From Aquabacter sp040755535 (GTDB lineage Bacteria; Pseudomonadota; Alphaproteobacteria; Rhizobiales; Xanthobacteraceae): a DNA stretch of 64,000 nt. Position 1 is the first letter of the stretch. Every line of letters begins with the position of its first letter. Below, in pieces: positions 1 through 8,719 of this stretch. The notes under the pieces are model-generated. The model was not told where the DNA came from. It made no database searches and worked only from the letters and a program-made list of their open reading frames with translations. The stretch spans positions 1 through 64,000 of the forward strand of contig JBFMAV010000015.1 in assembly GCA_040755535.1 (NCBI GenBank), read 5' to 3'. Position numbers and translations under genes: made by a program.

Positions 1-126
1 CTGGTCGAGGCGGGCCTGTCCTACGCGCTCTCGGACGCGGCGTCGCTGGCCGTCTCCTATAGCGGCCAGCTTGCCGCCACCGCATCCCAGAACGCGCTCA
101 CCGCCCAGTTCGCGCTGAAGTTCTGA
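1..126 (+). CDS. Autotransporter beta-domain protein, C-terminal end only
   Basis: The reading frame is open from base 1 and stops at a TGA ending at 126, giving 41 residues of a protein that begins outside the window. The residues alternate polar and hydrophobic side chains (SYALSDAASLAVSYSG, then LTAQFALKF) and end in Phe, the usual outer-membrane beta-barrel C-terminal signature. The pattern fits the last two strands of an autotransporter (type V secretion) barrel. Another outer-membrane porin or barrel is possible because only the tail is visible. Confidence 0.65.
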   Translation: MVEAGLSYALSDAASLAVSYSGQLAATASQNALTAQFALKF

Positions 127-136
127 CCGGGCGCAC

Positions 137-214
137 GGGCATCATTTCGGCGTGGCGTGACGCTGCCGAAATGATCCCGGAGCGAAGGGCCGCCCTCCGC
201 TTTGGAGGGGCGGC
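137..214. terminator. Two hairpins between convergent genes
   Basis: An 11-bp perfect inverted repeat (ATCATTTCGGC at 141-151 and its complement at 165-175) is followed by a second GC-rich hairpin (189-198 with 204-214, one bulge). They lie between the convergent barrel-protein and monooxygenase genes. Neither has a T tract, so they may act as mRNA-end stabilisers rather than classical intrinsic terminators. Confidence 0.5.
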
Positions 215-243
215 GCAGTACGGGACTGTCCCGCGCGGGCGCC

Positions 244-1413
244 TCAGACGCCGTAAAGCCAGTCGTACCGCTCAAGCAGGTGATTGCCCGTGAGGCCGAT
301 GAAGGCGTCGCGGGCGAGGCGCGCCGGTCCCGAGAGGTGGTAGATGGCGCCCGAGGTGCGGGCCTCGCGCTGGATGCGGGCGGTGCGCGTGCGCCGTGCG
401 GCCTCGTATCCGCGCAGCGCGGCGTCGACGCCGGCCCCTGACGTGAGCGACTGGGCCAGTGCACCCGCATCCTCGATCGCCTGGGCGGCGCCCTGGGCGA
501 GGAAGGGCAGCATGGCGTGCGCGGCATCGCCCAGCAGCGTCGCGCGTCCCGCGCCCCAGCGGGGCAGGGGATCGAGATCATAAAGGCCCCAGCAGCGGAA
601 TTCCGTGACCCCGGCCAGCAGCGCACGCACGTCGTCCGCCCAGCCTGAGAAGGCCGCGTGCACGCTGGACGCGTCGCCCGGCTCGCTCCAGCGCGCCACG
701 GGCCGATCCGCCTTCACCACGGCGACAATGTTCACGCTCTCGCCGCCCCGCACGGGATAGGTGACGAGATGCGCGTCGGGGCCGAGATAAAGCCGCACGG
801 CCGGATGGGCTGCGGGACGTGTCGGCACCGTCGCACGATAGGCGAGACGCCCCGCAAAGACCGGCGCGGCCGATCCGCCCAATTGGGCCCGTACTACCGA
901 GCGCACCCCGTCCGCGCCGACCAGAAGATCACCCTCCACCACCAGAGCCTGGCCCTCGCGGCTGGCCACCGCCACGGCGGCCTCCTCGGAGATTTCGACG
1001 CCCTCGATGCGCGCGCCCAGCTCAAAGCGGCAGCCGGCCTCTTCGGCGGCCTGTGCCAGCACGCGCAGCAGGTCCGCGCGATGGGCCACCAGGAAGGGGG
1101 CGCCATAGCGGGCTGTGGCGGGGCCATAGGGGCAGGCGGCGATGGGCCGACCGCTCTGTCCGTCACGGATTTCCAGCGCCTCGGGCGCGACCGCAACGGC
1201 TTCCAGCGCCGGCAGGATTCCGAGCCCGCGCAGAATGCGCGTCGCATTGGGGCTGAGCTGGAGCCCGGCGCCCACCTCCTCGAAGGCGGGTGCCTGTTCC
1301 AGCACGCTCACCGCCAGGCCAGCACGCCGCAGGGCGATGGCGCAAGCCAAACCGCCAATGCCGCCGCCCACCACGATCGCATGGGAGGCGGCGCGTTCCT
1401 GATGGGTCGCCAC
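244..1413 (-). CDS. FAD-dependent monooxygenase (salicylate/3-hydroxybenzoate hydroxylase type)
   Basis: This 389-residue protein is a group A flavoprotein aromatic hydroxylase. The N-terminal Rossmann motif GGGIGG (16-21) binds the ADP part of FAD, a DG motif (GADGVRS, about 166-172) contacts FAD and NAD(P)H, and GDAAHAMLPF (295-304) binds the FAD ribityl phosphate. The length is normal for the salicylate 1-hydroxylase / 3-hydroxybenzoate 6-hydroxylase family. These enzymes hydroxylate phenolic acids with NAD(P)H and O2, but the substrate cannot be read from the sequence. Its start lies 3 nt after the stop of the upstream zinc-finger gene, so the two are probably co-transcribed. No other aromatic-pathway gene is adjacent; a PcaD-like gene lies 7 kb away. 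Confidence 0.85.
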   Translation of the reverse strand: MATHQERAASHAIVVGGGIGGLACAIALRRAGLAVSVLEQAPAFEEVGAGLQLSPNATRILRGLGILPALEAVAVAPEALEIRDGQSGRPIAACPYGPATARYGAPFLVAHRADLLRVLAQAAEEAGCRFELGARIEGVEISEEAAVAVASREGQALVVEGDLLVGADGVRSVVRAQLGGSAAPVFAGRLAYRATVPTRPAAHPAVRLYLGPDAHLVTYPVRGGESVNIVAVVKADRPVARWSEPGDASSVHAAFSGWADDVRALLAGVTEFRCWGLYDLDPLPRWGAGRATLLGDAAHAMLPFLAQGAAQAIEDAGALAQSLTSGAGVDAALRGYEAARRTRTARIQREARTSGAIYHLSGPARLARDAFIGLTGNHLLERYDWLYGV

Positions 1414-1416
1414 GGC

Positions 1417-1668
1417 TCAGGCCGCGACCGGCCGCTCCTGCCACACGCACCCTTCGGGCTTGGCCTCGGCGGGCTTCAGGGCGGGATTGTAGCGATACAG
1501 GGTTGAGCAATAGGAGCAGACGATTTCGGTCTCGTTGCCCATGTCGAGGAAAATGTGGGGATGGTCGAAAGGCGGGGTCGCGCCGATGCACATGAATTCA
1601 TGGGCACCCACCTCGATCACCGGGACGCCCAGATCGTTGCAGAAGTGAGGGATACCGGTGGCTGCCAT
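1417..1668 (-). CDS. Zinc-finger (zf-CHCC) domain protein
   Basis: This 83-residue protein has the zf-CHCC pattern: C27, H36, C51 and C54 with spacings C-x8-H-x14-C-x2-C. The same fold is found in the NDUFS6 subunit of mitochondrial complex I, and stand-alone bacterial members are common in alphaproteobacteria with no settled role. The segment between H36 and the CSYC knuckle matches the family well. It is the first gene of a two-gene transcript with the FAD monooxygenase 3 nt downstream. Whether that pairing is functional is not clear from the sequence. Confidence 0.85.
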   Translation of the reverse strand: MAATGIPHFCNDLGVPVIEVGAHEFMCIGATPPFDHPHIFLDMGNETEIVCSYCSTLYRYNPALKPAEAKPEGCVWQERPVAA

Positions 1669-1849
1669 GACTGCCTCGTCGCCGCTGGGCCGATCAACGG
1701 CCGTTTGAATCTCGCGCGGACTTTACTCCCTCGCGCGGGCGGGCGGAAGGCGGGTTTCGCCCCCTTACATTGGTCACAAGGCCTCCCTATATGTGAGGGG
1801 TTGCCGTTACGGCAGCTTGGGAGGAAGCCACCGCTTCGTCGAGGGAGAC

Positions 1850-2890
1850 ATGAGAATTTTCAAACGTTTACCGGCGCTTCTGGGCGTCTTTCTGCTCGGC
1901 GCTGCCATGACGGTCGCCGCGGTGGACACGGCGGACGCCCGCAAGGGCGGCAGCGCCGGCAGCCGCGGATCGCGCACCTACACGGCGCCCCCGACCACCA
2001 ATACGGCGCCCACCACGGCCCAGCCGATCCAGCGGTCGGCGACGCCCGCGCCCGGCCCGCAGAGCGCCGCGGCCGCCACCAATGGCGCGCGCGGCGGCCT
2101 GTTCGGCGGCATGGCCGGATCGCTGCTGACGGGTCTCGCCCTGGGCGGCCTCGTCGGCATGCTGTTCGGCGGCGGCCTGGGCGGCATGGCGGGCATGCTC
2201 GGCCTGCTGCTCCAGGTGGGCCTGATCGCCCTCGTGGTGATGTTCGCGCTTCGCTTCTTTGCGTCGCGGCGCCAGCAGACCCCGGCGGCGGCCGGAGCCG
2301 GGATCGGCGCCAACCGGTCCATGTTCGGCGGGCCGTCCGATCCGGCGCAGGGCCGCTCGGCCCTGGGCGGTCTCGGCGGCTTGGGCGGGATGAACCCTTC
2401 GGCTCCGATGGGCGCGCCCGCCGGTGCGGGGCAAGCATCCGCCCAGCCGATCTATCAGGCCGCGCCCAACCGCAAGGTGCGCGACGAGATCGGCATTTCG
2501 GGCGAGGACTTCGACACGTTCGAGAAACGTCTCGTGGCCATTCAGGGCGCGTTCTCCAGCGAGGATCGCGAGACCCTCGCGCGTCTCTCCACGGTGGAAG
2601 TGTTCAACTTCCTGTCCGAGGAGCTGACGGAGAACCAGCAGAAGGGCCTGCGCAACGAGGTGAGCGACGTGAAGCTGCTCCAGGGCGACCTCGCGGAAGC
2701 GTGGCGCGAGGGCAATACGGACTATGCGACCGTTGCCATGCGCTATGAGATGCGCGACGTGATGCGTGACCGCTCGACCGGGGCGCTGGCCCCGGGCAGC
2801 TCCGAGGCTCCCGAAGCGGTGACGGAAATATGGACCTTCACCCGCCCGCGCGGTGGGGAATGGGTTCTTTCCGCCATCCAGGAGACCTGA
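1850..2890 (+). CDS. Tim44-like domain protein, membrane anchored
   Basis: The 346-residue product starts at ATG 1850, chosen because a hydrophobic signal-type segment (LPALLGVFLLGAAMTVAAV) follows directly and GAGGGAG lies just upstream. An in-frame ATG at 1793 would add 19 polar residues. After the signal comes a low-complexity Gly/Ala/Thr stretch, then a Gly-rich hydrophobic region with likely membrane helices (GGLFGGMAGSLLTGLALGG onwards). The C-terminal ~150 residues (ISGEDFDTFEKRLVAIQGAF and on) form a Tim44/MBA1-like domain. Bacterial relatives are widespread in rhizobia and presumed inner-membrane proteins; transport or assembly roles are inferred from mitochondrial Tim44 only. A strong terminator follows. 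Confidence 0.85.
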   Translation: MRIFKRLPALLGVFLLGAAMTVAAVDTADARKGGSAGSRGSRTYTAPPTTNTAPTTAQPIQRSATPAPGPQSAAAATNGARGGLFGGMAGSLLTGLALGGLVGMLFGGGLGGMAGMLGLLLQVGLIALVVMFALRFFASRRQQTPAAAGAGIGANRSMFGGPSDPAQGRSALGGLGGLGGMNPSAPMGAPAGAGQASAQPIYQAAPNRKVRDEIGISGEDFDTFEKRLVAIQGAFSSEDRETLARLSTVEVFNFLSEELTENQQKGLRNEVSDVKLLQGDLAEAWREGNTDYATVAMRYEMRDVMRDRSTGALAPGSSEAPEAVTEIWTFTRPRGGEWVLSAIQET

Positions 2891-2949
2891 TCTCAGGTCT
2901 TCCTTTCCAACACCCGAGGCGGGTCACCGACCTTCCGACCCGTCACCTC

Positions 2950-2976
2950 GCCCGGCGCGCCAGCGCCGGGCTTTTT
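2950..2976 (+). terminator. Intrinsic terminator after the Tim44-like gene
   Basis: A perfect 9-bp stem (GCCCGGCGC at 2950-2958, complement at 2963-2971) with a 4-nt loop is followed by TTTTT. It sits between convergent genes and touches the stop codon of the LysE gene. A further 8-bp inverted repeat, AGACCTGA/TCAGGTCT, overlaps the Tim44 stop codon at 2883-2900. Confidence 0.85.
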
Positions 2977-3599
2977 CATGCCGGCCGGGCGGTCGCGAGA
3001 GCCGCGACGCCGGCCCCCACCAGCAGCGTGCCGCCGGTCCGGTTGACCATCCGCAGCAGAGCGGGGCGCGCGAGGCCGCGGCGCGCCGCCGAGGCCAGCA
3101 GGGCGTAGCCGCAGGCATTGGCAAAGGCGAGCACCAGGAAGGTCGCGCCGAAGGCCAGCATCTGGGATGGCACATCCTGCTGGCGGTCCAGAAATTGCGG
3201 CAAGAAGGCGACGAAAAAGACGATGCTTTTGGGATTGAGCGTCGTGACCAGCCAGGCGTGGGCGAGCATACGCAGGGCGGACGCTCGCTCGCCGCGCGGT
3301 TCTGCCTGGATCTGCCCACCGGCCCGGAACAGCTTGATGCCCAGATAGATCAGATACGCAGCGCCCAGCCATTTAACGGCGGTGAAGAGGCTGGCAGAGG
3401 CGGCCAGCATTGCGCCTACGCCGAGCATGGACAGGCTCATGGCGGTGAAGTCGCCGAGCGCGACCCCGATGGCCATGGGAAATGCCGCGCGCCATCCCTG
3501 CCCAAGCGCATAGGAAACAACCAGCAGCACCGTCGGCCCCGGAATCAGGAGCAGAATGGCGGAGGCGGCGGTGAAGGCCGCCCAGGTCTCAAGGGACAT
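2976..3599 (-). CDS. LysE/RhtB family amino-acid exporter
   Basis: This 207-residue membrane protein begins MSLETWAAFTAAS and carries the family hallmark near the N terminus (LLIPGPTVLLVVSYALGQGW, with IPGP). About six hydrophobic segments follow (IGVALGDFTAMSLSMLG, LFTAVKWLGAAYLIYLGIKL, PKSIVFFVAFLPQFLD and others). LysE/RhtB proteins export amino acids such as lysine, threonine or homoserine lactone derivatives. The substrate is not predictable here. The start at 3599 gives the usual ~205-residue length; an upstream in-frame ATG at 3671 adds 24 residues with no membrane character. Confidence 0.88.
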   Translation of the reverse strand: MSLETWAAFTAASAILLLIPGPTVLLVVSYALGQGWRAAFPMAIGVALGDFTAMSLSMLGVGAMLAASASLFTAVKWLGAAYLIYLGIKLFRAGGQIQAEPRGERASALRMLAHAWLVTTLNPKSIVFFVAFLPQFLDRQQDVPSQMLAFGATFLVLAFANACGYALLASAARRGLARPALLRMVNRTGGTLLVGAGVAALATARPA

Positions 3600-3810
3600 C
3601 GGGCATCTCCCGGACAAAGGGTGATCCATCCCTGTCCGCGACTTCTCGTCCAGGCGGCGACTGTGCGACAATCTGACCCATCTCTCGGGAGTGGGCGTGG
3701 CGCGTTGCTCGGCCTAGTTAAACGTCAGCTTTCCGGGCCCCTCTGGCGCGACCATTTTGTTGGCGCGTGATGTCGGACTGCTCCGACAATTTTTTGCCGG
3801 CGAGGGTCCC

Positions 3811-4794
3811 ATGAATGCCGTTCCGGATACGTCCGTCTTTCCGTCGAATGCACCGCGCCGCGCCCTGTTCGCGGTGAACGGCAAGGCGCGCCAGGGCGAT
3901 GGCTGCGTCGCAGAGGTGCGGGATGCGCTGAAAGACGGCGGCATCGAGCTTCTCGATGTGACGCTTCAGGCCGGCGAAAGCCTTTCTGACATGATCCGCG
4001 CCCGGGCCGGAACCTGCGACCTCGCCATCATCGGCGGCGGCGACGGCACGCTGAACGGCGCCGCGCAGGGCCTGTTCGACACCGGCCTGCCGCTCGGCGT
4101 CATTCCCCTCGGCACCGCCAACGATTTCGCCCGCACCTTGGGCATTCCCGCCGACCCGCTCGCGGCGGCGCGCCTGATCGTGGAGGGCGAGCCGCGCCTC
4201 GTGGATCTCGGCATGGTCAATGGCCACGCCTTCCTGAATGTGGCCTCCATCGGCTTCTCGGCGGATCTCGCGCGCGAACTGACCGGGGCGGCCAAGAAGA
4301 CCTGGGGCAAGCTTGGTTATGCCCTCACGGCGGCGCGCCTCCTGGCCCAGTCCCGCCTGTTCACTGCCTATATCGAACATGACGGCACCATCGAGACGGT
4401 GCGCACCTTGCAGGCCTCCGTGGGCAATGGCCGCCATTACGGCGGCGGCATGACCGTTGCGCAGGACGCCACTGCCGACGATGGCACCCTCGACTTCTAC
4501 AGCCTTGAGGTGGACCATTGGTGGAAGCTGCTGCTGCTGCTGCCCAGCCTGCGGGAGGGGACCCAGAGTCAATGGGACGATGTGCGCGCCTTCCGCACCA
4601 CCGAGGTGGTGATCCGCACCCGCAAGCCCCGCGCCGTGAACACGGACGGGGAATTGACCACCTGGACTCCCGCGCATTTCACCATCCACCCGGCCGCGCT
4701 GCGCGTCTATGCGCCCGCCACCCCGCCGGGCCGATACCAGACCTCGCGCCGCTTCCTGGCGCGCACCCCTTCGCCTTCCGCTAGCCGAGAGTGA
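3811..4794 (+). CDS. Diacylglycerol kinase-type lipid kinase (YegS/BmrU family)
   Basis: The 327-residue protein has the DAGK catalytic signature: IIGGGDGTLNGAAQG binds nucleotide and PLGTANDFARTLGIP follows about 30 residues on. The start at ATG 3811 follows GCGAGGGTCCC; an earlier ATG (3757) lies in AT-richer leader sequence. YegS-type kinases phosphorylate lipids such as phosphatidylglycerol or diacylglycerol on the cytoplasmic membrane face; the substrate is not known here. The C-terminal half (ASVGNGRHYGGGM, then VNTDGE) matches the lid region of the family. Only 3 nt separate it from the downstream terC gene, so they probably share an mRNA. Confidence 0.87.
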   Translation: MNAVPDTSVFPSNAPRRALFAVNGKARQGDGCVAEVRDALKDGGIELLDVTLQAGESLSDMIRARAGTCDLAIIGGGDGTLNGAAQGLFDTGLPLGVIPLGTANDFARTLGIPADPLAAARLIVEGEPRLVDLGMVNGHAFLNVASIGFSADLARELTGAAKKTWGKLGYALTAARLLAQSRLFTAYIEHDGTIETVRTLQASVGNGRHYGGGMTVAQDATADDGTLDFYSLEVDHWWKLLLLLPSLREGTQSQWDDVRAFRTTEVVIRTRKPRAVNTDGELTTWTPAHFTIHPAALRVYAPATPPGRYQTSRRFLARTPSPSASRE

Positions 4795-4797
4795 GAC

Positions 4798-5547
4798 ATG
4801 GATTATCTGCTGCAACTCGCCGCCGATCCCGCCGCATGGGTCGCGCTGATCACGCTGGTCGCCATGGAAGTGGTGCTCGGCATCGACAATCTCATCTTCA
4901 TTTCGATCCTGACGAACAAGCTGCCCGAGGCCTACCGGCAGCGGGCGCGGCGCATCGGCATCGGCCTTGCGCTCATCATGCGCCTCGCTTTGCTCGGCAC
5001 CATCGCCATCATCGTCACCTTGACCGAGCCGGTCTTCTCGGTGTTCGGCCATCCCTTCTCCTGGCGCGACATCATCCTGATCGCGGGCGGCCTGTTCCTG
5101 GTCTGGAAGGCCACCAAGGAAATCCACCACAATGTGGAGCATCCGGCGGAAGGCGACATGTTCGAGGCGGCGCCCAAGGCGACCATCGGCTTCGCCTCGG
5201 CGATCGCGCAGATCCTCATGCTGGACCTGGTCTTCTCCATCGACAGCATCATCACGGCGGTGGGCATGACGGAGCACATTCCGATCATGATCATCGCGGT
5301 GCTGGCGGCGGTGACGGCCATGCTGCTCGCGGCGGACCCGCTCGCGAAGTTCATCGAAGCCAACCCGACCGTTGTGATGCTGGCGCTCGGCTTCCTCATC
5401 ATGATCGGCATGACGCTGATCGCGGAAGGCTTCGGCGCCCATGTCCCGAAGGGCTATGTCTATGCCGCCATGGCCTTCTCGGCCGGCGTCGAGGCGCTCA
5501 ACATGATGGCGCGGCGCCGCCGCCCAAAAGGCGGCTCTGCGCATTGA
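4798..5547 (+). CDS. TerC family integral membrane protein
   Basis: This 249-residue protein has about seven hydrophobic segments. The two conserved acidic family motifs are visible: EVVLGIDNLIFISIL near the N terminus and LDLVFSIDSIITAVGM in the middle. TerC proteins are linked to tellurite resistance and, in better studied members, to manganese efflux that loads exported metalloproteins. The cytosolic loop has a His pair (EIHHNVE). It lies directly after the lipid kinase gene. A 12-bp hairpin follows the stop codon. Confidence 0.9.
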   Translation: MDYLLQLAADPAAWVALITLVAMEVVLGIDNLIFISILTNKLPEAYRQRARRIGIGLALIMRLALLGTIAIIVTLTEPVFSVFGHPFSWRDIILIAGGLFLVWKATKEIHHNVEHPAEGDMFEAAPKATIGFASAIAQILMLDLVFSIDSIITAVGMTEHIPIMIIAVLAAVTAMLLAADPLAKFIEANPTVVMLALGFLIMIGMTLIAEGFGAHVPKGYVYAAMAFSAGVEALNMMARRRRPKGGSAH

Positions 5548-5553
5548 ACCTCT

Positions 5554-5582
5554 GTCTCCCCGTGCGCGTTGCACGGGGAGAC
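5554..5582 (+). terminator. Strong intercistronic hairpin after terC
   Basis: A perfect 12-bp inverted repeat (GTCTCCCCGTGC at 5554-5565, complement at 5571-5582) with a 5-nt loop lies between terC and the next gene, ending about 21 nt before that gene's ATG. No T tract follows. It may protect the upstream mRNA or lower read-through. Confidence 0.5.
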
Positions 5583-5603
5583 ACTTGCCCGGGAGCCGGT
5601 GCC

Positions 5604-6668
5604 ATGGGGCGCTTCACGGCCTTCCTTCTGTTGCTTGGCGTGCTCGGGGCCTCTTGGCCCCTGGCATTGCCGGCGGCGCAGGAGGGGCTGCGCCTGGTGC
5701 GCGGGCGCGACGACCCCTCTCAATTGGCCGAGCTTGCCCTTTCGGGCCTTACCTCCGCCGACATGGATGCGCGCATCCGCGCCGCGCTCGCGCAGGATGA
5801 CCCGGACCTTGCCGCCTCGGCCCTGCAATGGGCGGATGACCATGCGCTGGTCGTCCCCGCCGACCTGCGGGATCAGGTGGCGGAGGCGAACAGCGACAGC
5901 GCCAAGGCCCTGCGCGCCGCGCGCCAGTTCGGCTCCGGCTTCCTGACCGGAACGCCGGACGATCTCGCCGGCCTCGCCGGGGCCGCAGCGGGGGATCTGA
6001 CCGTGTGGGGCGACCTGCGCGATGCCTCCCGCGAGGGCTGGCATTATGTGCAGGGCGAGCCCACCGACATGCTGGTGCTCGGCCTCTCCGCCGCTGGCCT
6101 CGCGCTCACCGCCGGCACCTATGCGACGCTGGGCGCCGGCGCGCCGGCGCGGGCGGGCTTGACGCTGGTGAAGGTGGCGCGCCGCACGGGGCGCCTCACC
6201 GCCGGCCTTGCCGCCGATCTCACGCGCCTCGCCCGCGAGAGCGTGGACCTCGCGGCCCTGCGGCGCGGCGCGGGCGCGCTCGATGCGGGCGCGCTGAAGG
6301 CCGCGATCCGTCCCCAGGGCCTCGCCCGCCTCACTGGCCTTTTCACCGATCTCGGCACGGTTCAGGCCAAGGCCGGCACGCGGGCGGCACTGGATGGGCT
6401 CGCTTTGGCGGACGGCACCCGCGACGTCACGCGGCTTGCCCGTCTCGCGGAAAAATCCGGGGGCAAAACCCTCTTCATTCTCAAGAGCGCGGGGCGCAGC
6501 GCCTTCGTCATCACGAGCGCGCTCCTGTCCTTCCTGTGGTGGGGCGTCGGGGCGCTCATCTGGCTGTTCGGATTGGTGACGGCGATCAACGGCCTGTGCG
6601 TGTCCGTGGCGCGCCTGTGCTGGCGCCGGCTTCCCTCCCGCGCCGCCGGGCAGTACAGACGGGCCTGA
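5604..6668 (+). CDS. Conserved hypothetical membrane-associated protein
   Basis: The 354-residue product begins with a typical signal or anchor helix (RFTAFLLLLGVLGASWPLAL). An Ala-rich, mostly helical region follows, with a hydrophobic stretch near residues 155-175 (MLVLGLSAAGLALTAGTYATL). Near the C terminus is a long hydrophobic helix (FVITSALLSFLWWGVGALIW and on), and the protein ends in a basic tail. I do not recognise a named domain. The orientation suggests a periplasmic or membrane-associated protein with a C-terminal anchor. It follows terC on the same strand, with a hairpin in between. The start at ATG 5604 is supported by the signal sequence and by GGGAGC upstream. Confidence 0.7.
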   Translation: MGRFTAFLLLLGVLGASWPLALPAAQEGLRLVRGRDDPSQLAELALSGLTSADMDARIRAALAQDDPDLAASALQWADDHALVVPADLRDQVAEANSDSAKALRAARQFGSGFLTGTPDDLAGLAGAAAGDLTVWGDLRDASREGWHYVQGEPTDMLVLGLSAAGLALTAGTYATLGAGAPARAGLTLVKVARRTGRLTAGLAADLTRLARESVDLAALRRGAGALDAGALKAAIRPQGLARLTGLFTDLGTVQAKAGTRAALDGLALADGTRDVTRLARLAEKSGGKTLFILKSAGRSAFVITSALLSFLWWGVGALIWLFGLVTAINGLCVSVARLCWRRLPSRAAGQYRRA

Positions 6669-6703
6669 CGGCTTTCCGCGCCGCTTTGTGTCACGAGGTC
6701 GCC

Positions 6704-7456
6704 ATGCCCACCTTCTCCTCCGACGGATTGGAACTTGCCTATGTGGACGCGGGCAGTGGCGATCCCGTCCTGCTGATCCACGGCTTCGGCTCCACCAAGG
6801 AGGTGAACTGGGTCAACACGTCGTGGTTCAAGACGCTGACCGAGGCCGGCTATCGCGCCATCGCCTTCGACCATCGCGGCCACGGCGCCTCGGCAAAGCT
6901 CTATGCCCCGCAGGATTACGACACCCGCCTCATGGCCAAGGACGCGCTGCGCCTCCTGGAGCATCTCGGCATCGCGCGGGCCGATGTCATCGGCTATTCC
7001 ATGGGCGCGCGGGTGGGCGCGACCATGGCGCTGCTTTATCCCGACCATGTCCGCTCCCTCATCATGGGCGGCCTCGGCTATCACCTCATCGACGGCGTCG
7101 GCCTGCCCCAATCCATCGCGGACGCGCTCGAAGCGCCGAGCCTTGAGGATGTCACCGACCCCATGGGCCGCATGTTCCGTGCCTTCGGGGATGCCAACAA
7201 GGCGGACCTGAAGGCGCTGGCCGCCTGTATTCGCGGGTCGCGCCAGACGCTCACCGAGGCACAGGTGGGTGAGATCTGCCAGCCGGTCCTGGTGGCGGTG
7301 GGGACGCGCGACGCCATCGCCGGTGATGCCCACAAATTGGCCGAGGCGCTGCCCAACGGCACGGCGCTCGACATCCCCAATCGCGACCATAACCCCGCCG
7401 TGGGCGACAAGGTGTTCAAGCAGGGCGCGCTGGATTTCCTGAGCCAACGCCCGTGA
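6704..7456 (+). CDS. Alpha/beta-fold hydrolase
   Basis: This 250-residue protein is a standard alpha/beta hydrolase. It has an oxyanion-hole motif (LLIHGFGS), the FDHRGHGAS strand-turn, a Ser nucleophile in GYSMGAR, an acid in the VGTRD segment, and the catalytic His in PNRDHNPAVG near the C terminus. The substrate cannot be inferred. It sits 35 nt after the conserved hypothetical and shortly before cysE on the same strand, so loose co-transcription is possible. The start at ATG 6704 follows GAGGTCGCC. Confidence 0.87.
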   Translation: MPTFSSDGLELAYVDAGSGDPVLLIHGFGSTKEVNWVNTSWFKTLTEAGYRAIAFDHRGHGASAKLYAPQDYDTRLMAKDALRLLEHLGIARADVIGYSMGARVGATMALLYPDHVRSLIMGGLGYHLIDGVGLPQSIADALEAPSLEDVTDPMGRMFRAFGDANKADLKALAACIRGSRQTLTEAQVGEICQPVLVAVGTRDAIAGDAHKLAEALPNGTALDIPNRDHNPAVGDKVFKQGALDFLSQRP

Positions 7457-7527
7457 CCGCCCGGCGGGATGCGCCTTTGGGCCGAGCTGTGCTAGAAGAG
7501 GGCGAACTGATCAATCGGGAGGCTGCG

Positions 7528-8397
7528 ATGGCACAATCCTTGTTCCAGACGCAGGTGCCGGCGGTGCCACGGCCCGCCGGTGAACGCTGGCAGGATGTGG
7601 TGGACCCCGTGTGGGCGCGCCTGCGCAACGAAGCGGACGCGGCGGCCGAGCGCGAGCCGCTGCTGGCGAGCTTCATGGTGGCGAGCGTGCTCGGCCATGA
7701 CAGCCTGGAGGCGGTCATCGGCGCGCGCATCGCCGCGCGTCTCGACCATGCGGAACTGCCGGGCGCGCTGATCCGCGCCGCCTATCGGGAGGCTGTGGCC
7801 GCCGACCGCACCATTCCCCAGGCGCTGCGCGCGGACATTATGGCGGTGGTCGACCGCGATCCCGCCACCACGCGCACCCTGGAACCCGTCCTTTACTTCA
7901 AGGGCTTCCACGCGCTTCAGGCGCACCGGCTGGCCCATTGGCTGTGGTCGCAGGGGCAGCGGGACTTCGCGCTTTATCTGCAAAGCCGGGTCTCGGCAGT
8001 GCTGAGCGTGGACATTCACCCGGCGGTGCCGGTGGGGCGTGGCATCTTCTTCGACCACGCGACCGGCATCGTGATCGGCGCCACCGCCGTCATCGAAGAT
8101 GACGTGTCCATCCTCCAGGGCGTGACCCTCGGAGGAACCGGCAAGGAGACGGGCGACCGCCATCCCAAGATCCGGCGCGGCGTGCTGATCGGCGCGGGCG
8201 CGAGCGTGCTCGGCAATATCGAGGTGGGGCACTGTGCCCGCATCGCCGCCGGCTCCGTGGTGCTGAAGGCCGTGCCGCACAATACGACCGTGGCCGGCGT
8301 GCCGGCCAAGGTGGTGGGTGAGGCGGGTTGCGCCGAGCCCGCCCGTGCCATGGACCAGATGTTCGACGACAACATCTTCGCCGGCGCCGACATCTGA
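7528..8397 (+). CDS. cysE: Serine O-acetyltransferase CysE
   Basis: This 289-residue enzyme transfers acetyl from acetyl-CoA to L-serine, giving O-acetylserine for cysteine synthesis. The helical N-terminal SATase domain (VWARLRNEADAAAEREPLLAS) is followed by a left-handed beta-helix of hexapeptide repeats (GRGIFFDHATGIVIGATAVI, then VTLGGTGKETGDRHPKI). DHATGIVIG and GTGKETGDRHP are the classic CysE active-site segments. The start at ATG 7528, after GGGAGGCTGCG, restores the family N terminus; an upstream in-frame ATG adds 25 residues with no family similarity. It acts with the sulfate-reduction genes at 20.9-28.2 kb, though not physically linked to them. Confidence 0.95.
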   Translation: MAQSLFQTQVPAVPRPAGERWQDVVDPVWARLRNEADAAAEREPLLASFMVASVLGHDSLEAVIGARIAARLDHAELPGALIRAAYREAVAADRTIPQALRADIMAVVDRDPATTRTLEPVLYFKGFHALQAHRLAHWLWSQGQRDFALYLQSRVSAVLSVDIHPAVPVGRGIFFDHATGIVIGATAVIEDDVSILQGVTLGGTGKETGDRHPKIRRGVLIGAGASVLGNIEVGHCARIAAGSVVLKAVPHNTTVAGVPAKVVGEAGCAEPARAMDQMFDDNIFAGADI

Positions 8398-8452
8398 TGG
8401 GGCCGCTTGGCCTGCGATGCGACGCCGTTTTTGACCCCTGGAGGACTGACGT

Positions 8453-8662
8453 TTGGATAAGACCGAGCTGGAGCGCGTGCAGCGCTATCTTCGCACCTTG
8501 TTCGGCAACCCGCAGATCAAGGTGACCGCGCGGCCGAAGAAGAAGGATTCCGCCGAAGTCTATCTGGGCGACGAGTTCATCGGCGTGCTGTTCAAGGACG
8601 AGGAGGACGGCGACCTCTCCTATAATTTCCAGATGGCGATCCTGGACAGCGACCTCGATTGA
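8453..8662 (+). CDS. DUF3126 family protein
   Basis: A 69-residue acidic protein matching the small alphaproteobacterial DUF3126 family (DKTELERVQRYLRTLFGNP, then EVYLGDEFIGVLFKDEEDGD). The start is TTG at 8453, supported by GGAGG at 8440-8444 with an 8-nt spacer; no ATG is available. The function of the family is unknown. Its position directly after cysE is shared by many rhizobial genomes (from memory). A terminator follows. Confidence 0.87.
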   Translation: MDKTELERVQRYLRTLFGNPQIKVTARPKKKDSAEVYLGDEFIGVLFKDEEDGDLSYNFQMAILDSDLD

Positions 8663-8719
8663 GGAGCGCGGGCGGGCCGACCGGCTCCGCCCGTCCCGCT
8701 TTCGAAGCCCTTCCGCCGC

